From Kluyvera ascorbata_C (GTDB lineage: Bacteria > Pseudomonadota > Gammaproteobacteria > Enterobacterales > Enterobacteriaceae), in the NCBI RefSeq assembly GCF_044197065.1, contig NZ_JBIQOI010000001.1:1054001-1118000 (forward strand): DNA of 64,000 nucleotides, given 5' to 3'. Under the pieces are notes generated by a model that worked only from the letters and a program-made list of their open reading frames with translations, ran no database searches and was not told where the DNA came from. The first letter of the stretch is position 1; every line of letters starts with the position of its first letter. The position numbers and the translations under genes were made by a program. Below are positions 34,511-43,702 of the stretch, one piece after another.

Positions 34511-34520
34511 AGAGCAGCCG

Positions 34521-35468
34521 TTACTTTTCGGGAAAAGGTGAATTCTGGAGCAGGAAATGCGCAATCGAGTCAATTAAACCGGGAGCTAAGGGGCGAGTTG
34601 GTTCAGCGTATGAAGCGATATTCACCAGGCGATCGTCCGAAGTCATCTCCTTCAATATATGATTCATATTGGGCAGGATAACCAGGGATGCTCGAGGATT
34701 CGCGGCCTGAAGCAGTCTTGCGTCTGTTTCGTTAACCTGGAGATCGCGTTGCCCTTGCAGCAATAACACGGGTTTGAAAATGGTCGAAATGAGATGACCA
34801 GGATCATATGAAAACGCATTTATCAAAAATCCCTGAACCGCAGGATTAAAGAGATTTTGTAGTGCTGGAGGTATATCGGTGATATCGACCCGCCGCCGAT
34901 GCTCAAGCGCATTAATTATCGGCAGCGCCTGCTCTAATATCATTTCGTTTTCCGGATTAGCATGAAGTTGCTTCCTTAACACCTCGCCCATGGGCCTTCC
35001 GGGTGTTGCGATAAGAACCACGCCGCACACACCCTCTTCTTGAGCCGAGGCCAGGGCGACTAAGCCTCCTTCACTGTGTCCTAAAATCCAAATACAGGAT
35101 GTGTGCATGTGACGTTTAAGCACTTTTACCCAGGAACGAATGTCGTCAACATAGTCAGTAATCGTCACCGCATTGGCATCCTCTACGGCCAGTGCGCTAG
35201 CGAACATTCCACGTTTGTCGATACGAAGCGTTGCAAAGCCTTTTGCAGCCAGGCCTTCAGCAAGAAGTCGATAAGGTGATGCATTCACACCAAGCGGGTT
35301 GTTTCCATCCCGATCGGTCGGACCGGAGCCAGGAACGATAAGAACCACAGCCGTTGGTTTTGAATTTGGGGTGAGTAACGTACCTTTCAAAGGGCCTTGT
35401 GGCCCTGCGGTATCCAGGATGGTTTCGAAAAAGGTCACCGTTTCGCCGCCTGACACACAAATGGGCAA
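34521..35468 (-). CDS. alpha/beta hydrolase
   Basis: This is a 315-aa serine hydrolase fold. The nucleophile elbow GHSEGG is near residue 129, the oxyanion-region motif PGSGPTDRDGNN near 47, and the probable acid and base are in LQGQRDLQVN (Asp) and PNMNHILKEM (His). The IVPGSGPTDRDGN motif is typical of the YqjL/EstD-like cytosolic esterase group. Substrate is unknown. The frame starts at 35468; no Shine-Dalgarno sequence was scored, so the first residues are uncertain. It opens an accessory stretch of reductase and hydrolase genes. Confidence 0.82.
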   Translation of the reverse strand: MPICVSGGETVTFFETILDTAGPQGPLKGTLLTPNSKPTAVVLIVPGSGPTDRDGNNPLGVNASPYRLLAEGLAAKGFATLRIDKRGMFASALAVEDANAVTITDYVDDIRSWVKVLKRHMHTSCIWILGHSEGGLVALASAQEEGVCGVVLIATPGRPMGEVLRKQLHANPENEMILEQALPIINALEHRRRVDITDIPPALQNLFNPAVQGFLINAFSYDPGHLISTIFKPVLLLQGQRDLQVNETDARLLQAANPRASLVILPNMNHILKEMTSDDRLVNIASYAEPTRPLAPGLIDSIAHFLLQNSPFPEK

Positions 35469-35772
35469 GCGCTCAAAAGGGCAATGGAGGCAGTAATGTT
35501 CATCGGTGATGTTCCTGTAAAACTCAGCGTACCTGTCAATTTATATTATAAATATGGCCTGCTCTCCATTGATTATTACATTAACGGCGTTAGAACAATT
35601 TGTTTTTGCTTGAAAAAATCCTACCTCAACATGCCTTTGTTACCCATTCAACCGAAATATCAAAAGCCTGGGCATAAAAATATCTGATGTCGAAATACCC
35701 ATTGTTTGGATTTACCGTTAGTTAGGGCATAAGCACGAACCGTGCGCTGGTTGTCCTCATATTATTATCCTG
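35469..35772. other. AT-rich gap between hydrolase genes
   Basis: This 304-bp gap between two minus-strand genes contains a plus-strand 67-codon frame (35484-35687) with no recognisable product. It should hold the hydrolase promoter and the end of the isochorismatase transcript. No clear terminator was seen. Confidence 0.4.
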
Positions 35773-36360
35773 TCAGCATTTGATATTTGAGATGACAGAC
35801 AACATTGTCCTACCCGGCTCTTTGGAAAAGTCCGGAGCCAGTTGCGCCGCCAGTGTTGCAAGAGATGTTATTACCGCACCAGTCTTTTCAGCCTGTTTAA
35901 GTACCGCCGTTTCAGTTCTCAGTGACTGGCTACCAACACAATCAACCGGAATAAATACGCTATACCCCTGGCGAAGGCCGCCAAGTGCAGTCAGCAACAC
36001 TCCAACCTCTGCGCTATACCCGCATATAATCAATGTGTTACGCGCTAAACTATCCAGTGCGCTGGTGATTGAATTGACCAGGAACGGATCGGCGATGACG
36101 CGATAAAAGGTATTACTTTCATTTGCATATCCCTGGAGTTTTGGCAGTGGCTCACCTTCCTTAGCCTCCTGAGGAACGGTGAAAAAAAGAGTAGGGGCAC
36201 TGATTGTATAGGCGACCTGAGCCAAACCTGCCGCGTTTGAGGACAGTGCTTCAGGCTCCATTGTTTTACTCTTTCGTATCAGACCTTCCTGAAGGTCGAC
36301 AAAAATAAATACAACATCATCCCTGTCGATTGCACAAAATTCTTTGTCTCTGTTACTCAT
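35773..36360 (-). CDS. isochorismatase-like hydrolase lacking the catalytic Cys
   Basis: This 195-aa protein has the isochorismatase/cysteine hydrolase fold. The catalytic-Asp motif VFIFVDLQEGL is near residue 18. In the segment that normally carries the nucleophile (TGxxTDxCV), this protein reads ICGYSAEVGVLL, so Gly replaces Cys. EntB and PhzD share that Gly and act as vinyl-ether hydrolases rather than amidases. The protein is therefore more likely isochorismatase-type than nicotinamidase-type, though inactivity is possible. Confidence 0.82.
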   Translation of the reverse strand: MSNRDKEFCAIDRDDVVFIFVDLQEGLIRKSKTMEPEALSSNAAGLAQVAYTISAPTLFFTVPQEAKEGEPLPKLQGYANESNTFYRVIADPFLVNSITSALDSLARNTLIICGYSAEVGVLLTALGGLRQGYSVFIPVDCVGSQSLRTETAVLKQAEKTGAVITSLATLAAQLAPDFSKEPGRTMLSVISNIKC

Positions 36361-36423
36361 ATGCCCCGTACTCGAAAGATGCCTAATGTAGTCGGTTTAT
36401 TGTTGATTCAAGTCAGCCTGGTG

Positions 36424-37278
36424 TCAGGTATTGAATTTTCGGGTTGCCACGGTTCTGATACGCTCAGGGTCGGTATGCTCTGTAAAGAGTGTTTTTCCCG
36501 TGTCGAGAGACTGAATTGAACGCATTTCTTCATCACTCAAAGAAAAATTGAAAACATCGAAGTTTTCACTCATACGCTCGGGCTTTACTGACTTAGGTAT
36601 GACCACTATTTCGCGCTGAATTAACCAGCGAAGCACAACCTGAGCGACACTTTTGTTGTGCGCGTGGGCGATAGGCAGCAGAACAGGATGGGTGAATATG
36701 TGATTTTTACCTTCCGCAAAAGGCGCCCACGATTCTGGCTGAACGCCACACGCTTTCATAAATTCAGCATGATTAATTTGTTGATGGAATGGGTGTGTCT
36801 CGACCTGATTGACCGCGGGAACAATACGGCTGAAGGTTATTAAGTCGGTGAGTCGGTCGGGAGCGAAATTACTCACGCCAATAGCACGAATTAAACCTTC
36901 TTCATAAAGTTCCTCCATTGCACGCCAGGAGCCAAATACATCTGAATAGGGCTGATGAATCAGGTAAAGATCCAGATACTCGAGTTTGAGCCTTTCAAGG
37001 GAGCGGAAAAATGCTTTGCGCGTATTTTCGTAACCCGCATCCTGCACCCACACTTTGGTTGTTATAAATAACGCTTCACGTGGGACGTCACTGCGAGCAA
37101 TTGCCGCGCCAACGGCCTCCTCGTTTTCATAGGCCGCAGCCGTATCAATAAGTCGATAACCGGCTTTTATGGCATTAAAAACAGCGGCTTCGCATTCGTT
37201 CAGGTCGACCATCTGGTAGACGCCAAAGCCGAGTAAAGGCATTTTAACGCTGTTGTTGAGAGTGGTGTAGAGCATCAA
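36424..37278 (-). CDS. aldo/keto reductase
   Basis: This is a 284-aa NADPH-dependent aldo/keto reductase (AKR5-like). The catalytic tetrad is visible: Asp and Tyr in DTAAAYENEEAVG (Asp45, Tyr50), Lys in FITTKVW and His in LYLIHQPY. The NADPH-binding segment VVIPKSVKPERM lies near residue 227. It is divergent from an AraC regulator 115 bp away that probably controls it. Substrate is unknown; relatives reduce methylglyoxal and 2,5-diketogluconate. ATGs at 37278 and 37275 are both possible. Confidence 0.88.
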   Translation of the reverse strand: MMLYTTLNNSVKMPLLGFGVYQMVDLNECEAAVFNAIKAGYRLIDTAAAYENEEAVGAAIARSDVPREALFITTKVWVQDAGYENTRKAFFRSLERLKLEYLDLYLIHQPYSDVFGSWRAMEELYEEGLIRAIGVSNFAPDRLTDLITFSRIVPAVNQVETHPFHQQINHAEFMKACGVQPESWAPFAEGKNHIFTHPVLLPIAHAHNKSVAQVVLRWLIQREIVVIPKSVKPERMSENFDVFNFSLSDEEMRSIQSLDTGKTLFTEHTDPERIRTVATRKFNT

Positions 37279-37392
37279 TATTCTCCTTAATGGGGAGGAA
37301 CGCGGTGTGTGTCACATCAATGGCAGCTATTGTAATGTACCTTTTTTGGCTTAATAATAATGTAAAGTCTATTCTTCTTTACTGAGAGTCCA

Positions 37393-38304
37393 ATGGATCC
37401 CTTTTCTGATATCTTAAACCTGCTCTCCGCTACCAGTTATACAACCGCCGGTCTTTCTACAGGAAAGCACTGGGCAATGACATTTCCGGGATTTCATGGG
37501 TTCAAATTTATCGTTGTCAGAAAAGGATCTTTTTTGTTTCGACTCGAGAATGAACTGACATGGCGGACATTAGATGTTGGTGAAGGGGTCATTCTCACCA
37601 GAAAAATGAGATTTGTGATGGCAACCGACCGGGAATGCGTGCCATTAGAATCTACCGAAGAGAAAAGACCCCGCGTTCGCGAAACCGTCAATTACGGCGG
37701 AGATGACAATATTCTGATCGCTGGAAAAATGGAGATCGATCTCGTTTCCTCTGAGCTTTTACTACAAGAATTGCCTGAAACAATCTTCTTTCGAACCCAG
37801 CCTGATGAGCCTACCGGGCTAAGCCCGCTGATGAAGTTGTTATTTATGGAAAAGCTTTCAAACCGACCAGGTGCCTCTCAGGCATGTAATCATCTGATGC
37901 ATCTGATTATGATTGAAGCGCTGCGCGCCTGGTATGAAAGCAGTTCCACTTCTCATAAGGGAATTCTCAAAGCATATAAAGATCCGCGGATTGTTGCAGC
38001 GCTGAATGCCATACATAACGAACCAGAAAAAAACTGGCGGCTGCATGAATTAGCGTCCACAGCCGGTATGTCGAGAGCGGGATTTAGCAAAACCTTTAGC
38101 GACCTGACCGGGCATAGCCCAATAGGGTATGTCACCCACTGGCGCATGTTAATTGCCAGTAAACTGCTCCGCGCTGGAGACAAAAGCGTCAAAGAGATCG
38201 GTTTTAGCTTAGGTTATCAGTCGGAAAGTATTTTTAGCTCAGCCTTCAAACGCATCTATGGACTATCACCCAAAACGTATAGAGCGACCATGCGGGGCCT
38301 ATAA
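37393..38304 (+). CDS. AraC-family regulator, YqhC-like
   Basis: This is a 303-aa regulator with an N-terminal AraC_N cupin-like domain (FHGFKFIVVRKGSFLFRLE) and a C-terminal double helix-turn-helix (LHELASTAGMSRAGFSKTF and IGFSLGYQSESIFSSAF). This layout resembles YqhC, the aldehyde-responsive activator of the reductases yqhD and dkgA. Being divergent from an aldo/keto reductase fits an aldehyde-sensing role, by analogy only. Its 3' end overlaps the convergent LysR gene by 6 bp. Confidence 0.85.
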   Translation: MDPFSDILNLLSATSYTTAGLSTGKHWAMTFPGFHGFKFIVVRKGSFLFRLENELTWRTLDVGEGVILTRKMRFVMATDRECVPLESTEEKRPRVRETVNYGGDDNILIAGKMEIDLVSSELLLQELPETIFFRTQPDEPTGLSPLMKLLFMEKLSNRPGASQACNHLMHLIMIEALRAWYESSSTSHKGILKAYKDPRIVAALNAIHNEPEKNWRLHELASTAGMSRAGFSKTFSDLTGHSPIGYVTHWRMLIASKLLRAGDKSVKEIGFSLGYQSESIFSSAFKRIYGLSPKTYRATMRGL

Positions 38305-39264
38305 ACTCAGCTTCGCAGTATTTATCTGCGGGATGTCACAAGCAAACGCAACGCTCAGGTCATTCACCCAGGTGAGCTTTTCAAGTAATGATGAAATGGC
38401 TGCGCGTAACTTGAGGGGCTGATATTTAGCCGAAGGCCACACTGCATAGGTTTCAAACTCAATCAACGGATAGTCCTTCATCAGTTGAACTAATGTACCC
38501 TCACTAAGTTGTTTTCTGATTAACCAGTCGGGAAGACAGGCAATACCTAAACCGGAAGTGACCACATCGGCGATAACATCATAGCTGTTAAATTGCATCC
38601 GGTAGGTGAGAGGAGCAACCGATTGGGAGCCATCTTTATTACAAAACGTCCACGGATAGAGTTGCCCCTTGTAACAGAATACAAGCGAAGCATGATTCTG
38701 AAGTTCACCAGGGCTATCTGGATACCCGTATCGTTTCAGGTATGAAGGCGCAGCACAAATCACCTTGCGTTGCGTTACCAGCTTAATTGACTCCAGTGCT
38801 GTACCCGACCCAGGCCTGTGATTTCGAATCGCCAGATCAAATCCCTGATCGATAATATCGACCGTATGATCGCTGAAATGTAAATCGAGTTCTAATCCCT
38901 CATATTGTTTCGCCAGTTCCAGCAAAACCGGGGCAACGCAATATCGACCGAAAAGTAGCGGCATTGTCACCCTCAGGCGGCCGTTGACCTCATGCCGGGC
39001 ATTATCCAGCAATGCTTCGGCCTCCCGGAGTTCGTTCAGCGCTTTGGTGCAACGCTCATAATAAATTTCACCCTCTTCGGTAAGACTTTGGCTTCGTGTG
39101 GTCCGGTGAAAAAGACGCACACCCAGGCGCTCCTCGAGCCTGGCAACCGTTTTGCCGACGGCAGAGCGACTTAATGCCAGTTGCTCCGCCGCTTTGGCGA
39201 AACTACCTGCTTCAGCCGCCGCCACAAAGACGGCAATACCTTCAACGCTATCTCTAATATTCAT
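38299..39264 (-). CDS. LysR-family regulator
   Basis: This is a 321-aa LysR regulator. The N-terminal helix-turn-helix covers residues 6-65 (SFAKAAEQLALSRSAVGKTV) and is followed by a substrate-binding domain. The ATG at 39264 (MNIRDSVEGI) is chosen since the family starts a few residues before the helix-turn-helix; the frame extends to 39312. It is divergent from the DUF1330-aldo/keto reductase pair and probably controls it from the 177-bp gap. Effector is unknown. Confidence 0.88.
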   Translation of the reverse strand: MNIRDSVEGIAVFVAAAEAGSFAKAAEQLALSRSAVGKTVARLEERLGVRLFHRTTRSQSLTEEGEIYYERCTKALNELREAEALLDNARHEVNGRLRVTMPLLFGRYCVAPVLLELAKQYEGLELDLHFSDHTVDIIDQGFDLAIRNHRPGSGTALESIKLVTQRKVICAAPSYLKRYGYPDSPGELQNHASLVFCYKGQLYPWTFCNKDGSQSVAPLTYRMQFNSYDVIADVVTSGLGIACLPDWLIRKQLSEGTLVQLMKDYPLIEFETYAVWPSAKYQPLKLRAAISSLLEKLTWVNDLSVAFACDIPQINTAKLSL

Positions 39265-39441
39265 CAATATTGTCGCCCTATGGGAGTCAATGTGTGGCGA
39301 AATCATCCGCACTGAATCTTTTATTCTACATTATGATGAAACCAGCCATAAGTTCATCTGTGCTTAAAATGCCCAAATCACCGACCGGTTAATTGATATT
39401 GGTTACAACCCGGTCAAGTCTGGCTTAAATGGAGTAAGGCA

Positions 39442-39753
39442 ATGCCTAATCAGCAACCCGCATATCTTGTCGGAAATTTCACCGTTAACGATCCGCTTTT
39501 GATGGAAGAGTATGTCCGCAAAGCGGGCCCACTTGTTTTACAACATGGTGGGAAAATGATGTTGTCAGCAGAGGCCGTCACACCGGTGGAAGGTCACTCG
39601 GAGCCCGTTCTGGTCATTATCCAGTTTCCTGATATGGCAAAGGCAAACGCGTTTTACCATTCCGAGGAATATGCCCCCCTTAAACAGATCCGTATTCAAG
39701 CAACCACTGGGGGATTCCTTATTTTAACCCAGGGTTTATCCGCAGACCTTTAA
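39442..39753 (+). CDS. DUF1330 family protein
   Basis: This is a 103-aa single-domain protein of the DUF1330 dimeric alpha/beta-barrel superfamily. The pattern YLVGNFTVNDPLLMEEYVRKA near the N-terminus and VIIQFPDMAKANAFYHSEEYAPLKQIR in the middle are typical. Function is unknown. GGAG precedes the ATG. It is 12 bp upstream of an aldo/keto reductase gene and clearly cotranscribed with it. Confidence 0.85.
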   Translation: MPNQQPAYLVGNFTVNDPLLMEEYVRKAGPLVLQHGGKMMLSAEAVTPVEGHSEPVLVIIQFPDMAKANAFYHSEEYAPLKQIRIQATTGGFLILTQGLSADL

Positions 39754-39765
39754 TCTGGAGGCCAG

Positions 39766-40680
39766 ATGAGCATGTCGCATTTAACATTCCCCGTGAATTC
39801 CACGACTCAGCTACCCGCCGTTGGCTTCGGGACTTATCTCATCGAGCAGGATGACGCCGCACAGGCGGTTCAGGCTGCAATAAGCGCTGGTTACCGCCAC
39901 ATCGACACGGCGGCGGTATACAACAATGAGCAAGGCGTTGGTGAGGGGATCAGGCAGGGACTGGCTTCAAATGGCCTTAGCCGTAACAGTCTCTTCGTGA
40001 CCACGAAATTATGGCCAGGCGCGGCAGAGTGGGGTGAAAAACCTAAAACCTTCGAGCAGACCCTGGAGGCCTGCGAGAACAGTCTGCATCTGTTGGGGCT
40101 GGATTATATCGATCTTTATCTTATTCATTCACCTCACGGCGGCTCGCAGCGTCTGAACGAGTGGAAAGCGCTGCTGGAACTGCAAAAAATGGGTAAAGCC
40201 AGAAGTATTGGCGTCAGCAACTATTCGCAGATCCACCTTGATGAGATTGAAGCGGCGGGGCTTCCCATGCCGGATGTGAACCAGATTGAACTGCATCCCT
40301 GGTCTCAGAAATCCGACCTTATTCAATATATGCGTGACAGAAATATTACCCCGATTGCTTACAGTAGCCTCGCCCCCCTTTCTACATGGCGCACGGGTGC
40401 CGGTCAGGACAGTGCCAAGCCTGATGAACTTAAAGCAGGAGATACCGTGTTCGCTGAAATGGCGGCCAGCTATGGTGTGACGGAAGCACAATTTCTGCTG
40501 CGCTGGGGGATACAAAATGGCTACGCCGTCCTGCCCAAAAGCCTCAACCCAGTTCGCATGCGCCAGAATTTAGATCTGGCTGGTTTTGACATTAAGCCTG
40601 CTGATATGGATCTTATTCGATATATGGACCGTGGTGCCGGAATCGCATGGTCTATGGGCGACCCGACCAAAGTGTCTTAA
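39766..40680 (+). CDS. aldo/keto reductase
   Basis: This is a 304-aa NADPH-dependent aldo/keto reductase. Catalytic residues are in DTAAVYNNEQGVG (Asp and Tyr), FVTTKLWPGAAEW (Lys) and LYLIHSPHGG (His), with the cofactor segment YAVLPKSLNPVRM. It is only distantly like the reductase at 36424-37278, so it is not a recent duplicate. TGGAGG precedes the ATG. It is the second gene of a pair with DUF1330 under the divergent LysR gene. Confidence 0.88.
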   Translation: MSMSHLTFPVNSTTQLPAVGFGTYLIEQDDAAQAVQAAISAGYRHIDTAAVYNNEQGVGEGIRQGLASNGLSRNSLFVTTKLWPGAAEWGEKPKTFEQTLEACENSLHLLGLDYIDLYLIHSPHGGSQRLNEWKALLELQKMGKARSIGVSNYSQIHLDEIEAAGLPMPDVNQIELHPWSQKSDLIQYMRDRNITPIAYSSLAPLSTWRTGAGQDSAKPDELKAGDTVFAEMAASYGVTEAQFLLRWGIQNGYAVLPKSLNPVRMRQNLDLAGFDIKPADMDLIRYMDRGAGIAWSMGDPTKVS

Positions 40681-40907
40681 TTCGCGCCTTTCACGAAAGG
40701 ATGAACAAAAATACCTAATGTTCCAGAATGTGGCAAAAGCATTGGAACAGTTGAACGAATTTGAAATGCACCATAAGGGATAGCGTTTATCCTGGCTTGC
40801 TGAGTTGGAGCGAATTTGACTATCTCAAAAAATAATGTCCGCTTGCACAAAACGTACAAGCAAACTGAGCGAAACCTCTGCTAAGGGCGAAAGTCGAAAA
40901 TAACTGA

Positions 40908-42242
40908 CTAGCGAGATTGTTCGTACTTAACCGCTTCACGAACTTTAACCAGTGCGGCATATAAATCCTCCATGGCGATTGACCCAAGAGCAACCCGAAG
41001 CGCCTGAGGAACAACCAGTGAAGTACAGAAAGGCTCTGCGGTTGAGACGGAAATATTGCTGTCCATCAGAACCCGGGCAACCCTGTCTGCTCTTGCCTCG
41101 TCCGGCAGAGGGATCCAGGCAAAATAGGAGCCCGGATGTGTAATACAGGAAATATCGCCAAGCGCCGCTTTTAACACCGCCTGTCGCTGGTGGGCATCAC
41201 GTCGTTTCAGCGTTTCAAAACGGGCCACCGTACCATCCTCTATCCAGTTACAGACCAGTGCGGTCATCAATGAAGGCGTATTCCATGTGGTTGCCCTGAC
41301 GGCTCTTTCCAGCAAGGGGCGGAACGAGGCGGGGCAGACGACGGCGCCGACTCTTAGGCCCGTCGCCACGTTCTTTGAGAACCCGGTGATATACACCGTT
41401 CGCTCTGGGGCATAAATCGCAACAGGTGGGGGTGGCCTACGGACGAGATAGCCATAAGCAGTGTCCTCAATCACGAGAAGATCATAGGTTCGTGCAATAG
41501 CGGCCAGGCTTTTTCGCTGACTACGGCTGAGCACCCAGCCAAGGGGATTATGCAACGTCGGCATGGTATAGAGCGCCCTGACATGCCTTTTCTGGCATAG
41601 CGCTTCCAGTGCCGATAAATCCGGTCCATCGGCCAGAACGGGTATGGCAATCAGTTCCAGATGGTACAGTTCAGCCAGCACTTTAAAACCGGGATAGGTG
41701 AGGGCATCAACGGCCACAACATCTCCCGGGCGTAGCAAACCCATCACCGTGATGGTCAATCCGTGCTGCGCACCGTTCACTATCACCACATTGTCGGCTT
41801 CAGGCTGGAATTCCGCACCTGCAATGTAAGTCGCGATAATTTCCCTCTCAGTCATCCTGCCTGCATGTGGCTGGTAGCGCAGATGAGATTCAATATCCCC
41901 GGATACCGCGACCTGTCGTAGCGCCTCACGTAGAATCTCCCCCTGTCCTGGGAGTGACGGATAGTTAAAATTCAGGTCAAGCACATCGGTTGCCACCGCA
42001 TGCTGGTCAATCCCGTGGCCGAAGGGCAACGCTATCTCCCTGACAAACGTGCCTCTCCCGGTTTCACCGCTGACCAGACCCATCGCTTCCAGCTCACTGT
42101 AGACCCGGGTTGCGGTCGCCAGAGAAATATGTTCCTGGGTTGAGAGGGCTCTGTGCGTCGGTAAACGTGTACCGGCAGGGATCTCCCCGCTGCGGATGCG
42201 GTCAGCGAAGCTATCCACGATGGATTTATAGCGGGCTTTCAT
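40908..42242 (-). CDS. MocR-type GntR/aminotransferase regulator
   Basis: This is a 444-aa fusion of an N-terminal GntR winged helix (residues 1-70, RLPTHRALSTQEHISLATATRVY) with a class I aminotransferase-like domain. The PLP Lys lies in VYITGFSKNVATGLRVG near residue 272. MocR proteins use PLP and an amino-compound ligand to control transcription. The ATG at 42242 is preferred over the TTG at 42260. It is divergent from a DMT exporter gene it probably controls. Confidence 0.87.
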   Translation of the reverse strand: MKARYKSIVDSFADRIRSGEIPAGTRLPTHRALSTQEHISLATATRVYSELEAMGLVSGETGRGTFVREIALPFGHGIDQHAVATDVLDLNFNYPSLPGQGEILREALRQVAVSGDIESHLRYQPHAGRMTEREIIATYIAGAEFQPEADNVVIVNGAQHGLTITVMGLLRPGDVVAVDALTYPGFKVLAELYHLELIAIPVLADGPDLSALEALCQKRHVRALYTMPTLHNPLGWVLSRSQRKSLAAIARTYDLLVIEDTAYGYLVRRPPPPVAIYAPERTVYITGFSKNVATGLRVGAVVCPASFRPLLERAVRATTWNTPSLMTALVCNWIEDGTVARFETLKRRDAHQRQAVLKAALGDISCITHPGSYFAWIPLPDEARADRVARVLMDSNISVSTAEPFCTSLVVPQALRVALGSIAMEDLYAALVKVREAVKYEQSR

Positions 42243-42349
42243 CAAATGTATCCATGACAATAATTTGATTGTATTGAATCATCGAGCGTACCATCCGCCT
42301 CACAGACGCTCAAGCCTACGAGCGATTTATAAAAAGTGAGGTGGCAGTG

Positions 42350-43237
42350 GTGAATACGGCGATAGATAAAACCGATCCGAACCCCGTTTCCGGATGGATA
42401 AACGGGCTGCTGGGGGTGATCATTTTTAGTGGTTCGCTACCGGCTACACGCGTTGCGGTCCTCGATATGGATCCCTTTTTTCTGACGTTTCTGAGAGCGT
42501 CAGTAGCCGGTGTGCTGGCCTTGATGCTGATTTACGGCTTTCGTGAAAAACGTCCGCAGGCCTCGCAGATTGTGCCGCTCATGATTGTCTCCCTGGGCGT
42601 CATTATCGGATTTCCGCTGCTGACGGCGATGGCGTTACAGCATGTGACCTCCGCCCACTCCATCGTTTTTCTGGGGCTTCTGCCGCTCAGCACCGCGATT
42701 TTTGGCGTACTGCGTGGTGGTGAACGTCCCAGAATGGCCTTCTGGATTTTCTCTGTGCTTGGCAGCCTGCTTGTGATGGGATTTGCTCTCTCGCAAAGCG
42801 TAGCCATCTCACTCACCGGCGATGTTCTCATGCTTGCCGCGGTGGTGGTTTGCGGTCTGGGTTATGCCGAAGGCGCAAAACTGACTCGCGTGCTGGGGGG
42901 ATGGCAGGTTATCAGTTGGGCGTTGATCCTCTCACTGCCATTTATGCTTATCGCTTTATTGATAACCATGCCTGTTACCTTTACCGGCATCGGTATATCT
43001 GCCTGGGTAGCCCTGGGTTATGTCTCGCTGTTCAGCATGCTGATTGGTTTTATTTTCTGGTACAAGGGGCTTGCTGTGGGAGGGATTGCTGCCGTCGGTC
43101 AGCTACAGCTTCTTCAGCCTTTCTTCGGGCTGGGCCTGTCAGCCACGCTGCTGCATGAAGCCGTGAGTCCGCTTATGGTGTTCATTACGTTCGGCGTTAT
43201 CCTGTGCGTCATGGGCTCTCGTCAATTCTCCCGATAA
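42350..43237 (+). CDS. EamA-family DMT transporter
   Basis: This is a roughly 295-aa, ten-helix exporter with two EamA repeats (helices from GLLGVIIFSGSLPATRVAV to MVFITFGVILCVMGSR). Start choice is uncertain: GTGs at 42341, 42347 and 42350 are in frame, and GAGG at 42338-42341 favours the last two. It is divergent from the MocR gene, a common regulator-exporter pair for amino acids or drugs. Substrate is unknown. Confidence 0.85.
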   Translation: MNTAIDKTDPNPVSGWINGLLGVIIFSGSLPATRVAVLDMDPFFLTFLRASVAGVLALMLIYGFREKRPQASQIVPLMIVSLGVIIGFPLLTAMALQHVTSAHSIVFLGLLPLSTAIFGVLRGGERPRMAFWIFSVLGSLLVMGFALSQSVAISLTGDVLMLAAVVVCGLGYAEGAKLTRVLGGWQVISWALILSLPFMLIALLITMPVTFTGIGISAWVALGYVSLFSMLIGFIFWYKGLAVGGIAAVGQLQLLQPFFGLGLSATLLHEAVSPLMVFITFGVILCVMGSRQFSR

Positions 43238-43265
43238 CGCTTATGTCTGGTTGGCGCTGGTTGGC

Positions 43266-43308
43266 TTGTTTCGATTCCCGGCGTCGCGTCGCTCGGCCGG
43301 GCAACGCA
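43266..43308. repeat. REP-type palindrome
   Basis: CCCGGCGTCGCG-TCGCTCGGCCGGG resembles the REP cores at 9755 and 63225. It lies between the DMT gene and the yebG terminator. Confidence 0.55.
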
Positions 43309-43339
43309 AAAAAGCCGCAAGCAGAGGACGGCTTGCGGC
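43308..43339 (-). terminator. yebG terminator
   Basis: GCCGCAAGC (43314-43322) pairs with GCTTGCGGC (43331-43339), followed on the minus strand by six T residues, 30 bases after the yebG stop. Confidence 0.85.
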
Positions 43340-43369
43340 TTCAGGATGAGCGATACGGCAGGGGGGTAT

Positions 43370-43687
43370 TTACGCTGCTTTAACGGCTCTAATTTTTTTA
43401 CTGCCAGCGGTATCTGACTCCGCGGTATCGGTTTCTGCTGGGGTACCGGGTTTAGGAAGCTTGCTGGTACGCAGAACATGCTGGACGGCCATTTTCTGCT
43501 CGGCGAGATACAGCCCAAGATCCTCGGCCAGCGTTTCATCCATCGGCTTGCCGCTCTGCAACAGCAAATCGGTGAACGCTTCTGCCATATCGAGTAGTCT
43601 GTCGTAAGCGTCAGCCTCTTTCTTACTGGCAAATGTCATTTTCTCTTCACCTTTTCTTACGACAACAAATTTTGTTTCAACGGCCAT
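43370..43687 (-). CDS. yebG: SOS-induced protein YebG
   Basis: This is a 105-aa small DNA-damage-inducible protein. The N-terminus MAVETKFVVVRKGEEKMTFASKKEADAYD follows E. coli YebG closely; the C-terminal tail is variable and Thr/Ala/Lys-rich. Function is unknown beyond LexA control. A LexA box lies 15 bp before the start. The gene is far from its E. coli chromosomal neighbours, so it has been relocated in this lineage. Confidence 0.9.
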   Translation of the reverse strand: MAVETKFVVVRKGEEKMTFASKKEADAYDRLLDMAEAFTDLLLQSGKPMDETLAEDLGLYLAEQKMAVQHVLRTSKLPKPGTPAETDTAESDTAGSKKIRAVKAA

Positions 43688-43702
43688 TATTTGCCCCTTG
43701 CA

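Noticed and set aside
35484..35687. 67-codon plus-strand ORF between the hydrolase genes
   Set aside because: AT-rich with no family signature; its start overlaps only the promoter region of the hydrolase gene. Possible but unsupported.
40718..40783. 21-codon frame MFQNVAKALEQLNEF after the second aldo/keto reductase
   Set aside because: It has a peptide-like look but no clear ribosome binding site, and it could be a gene remnant; too short to support.
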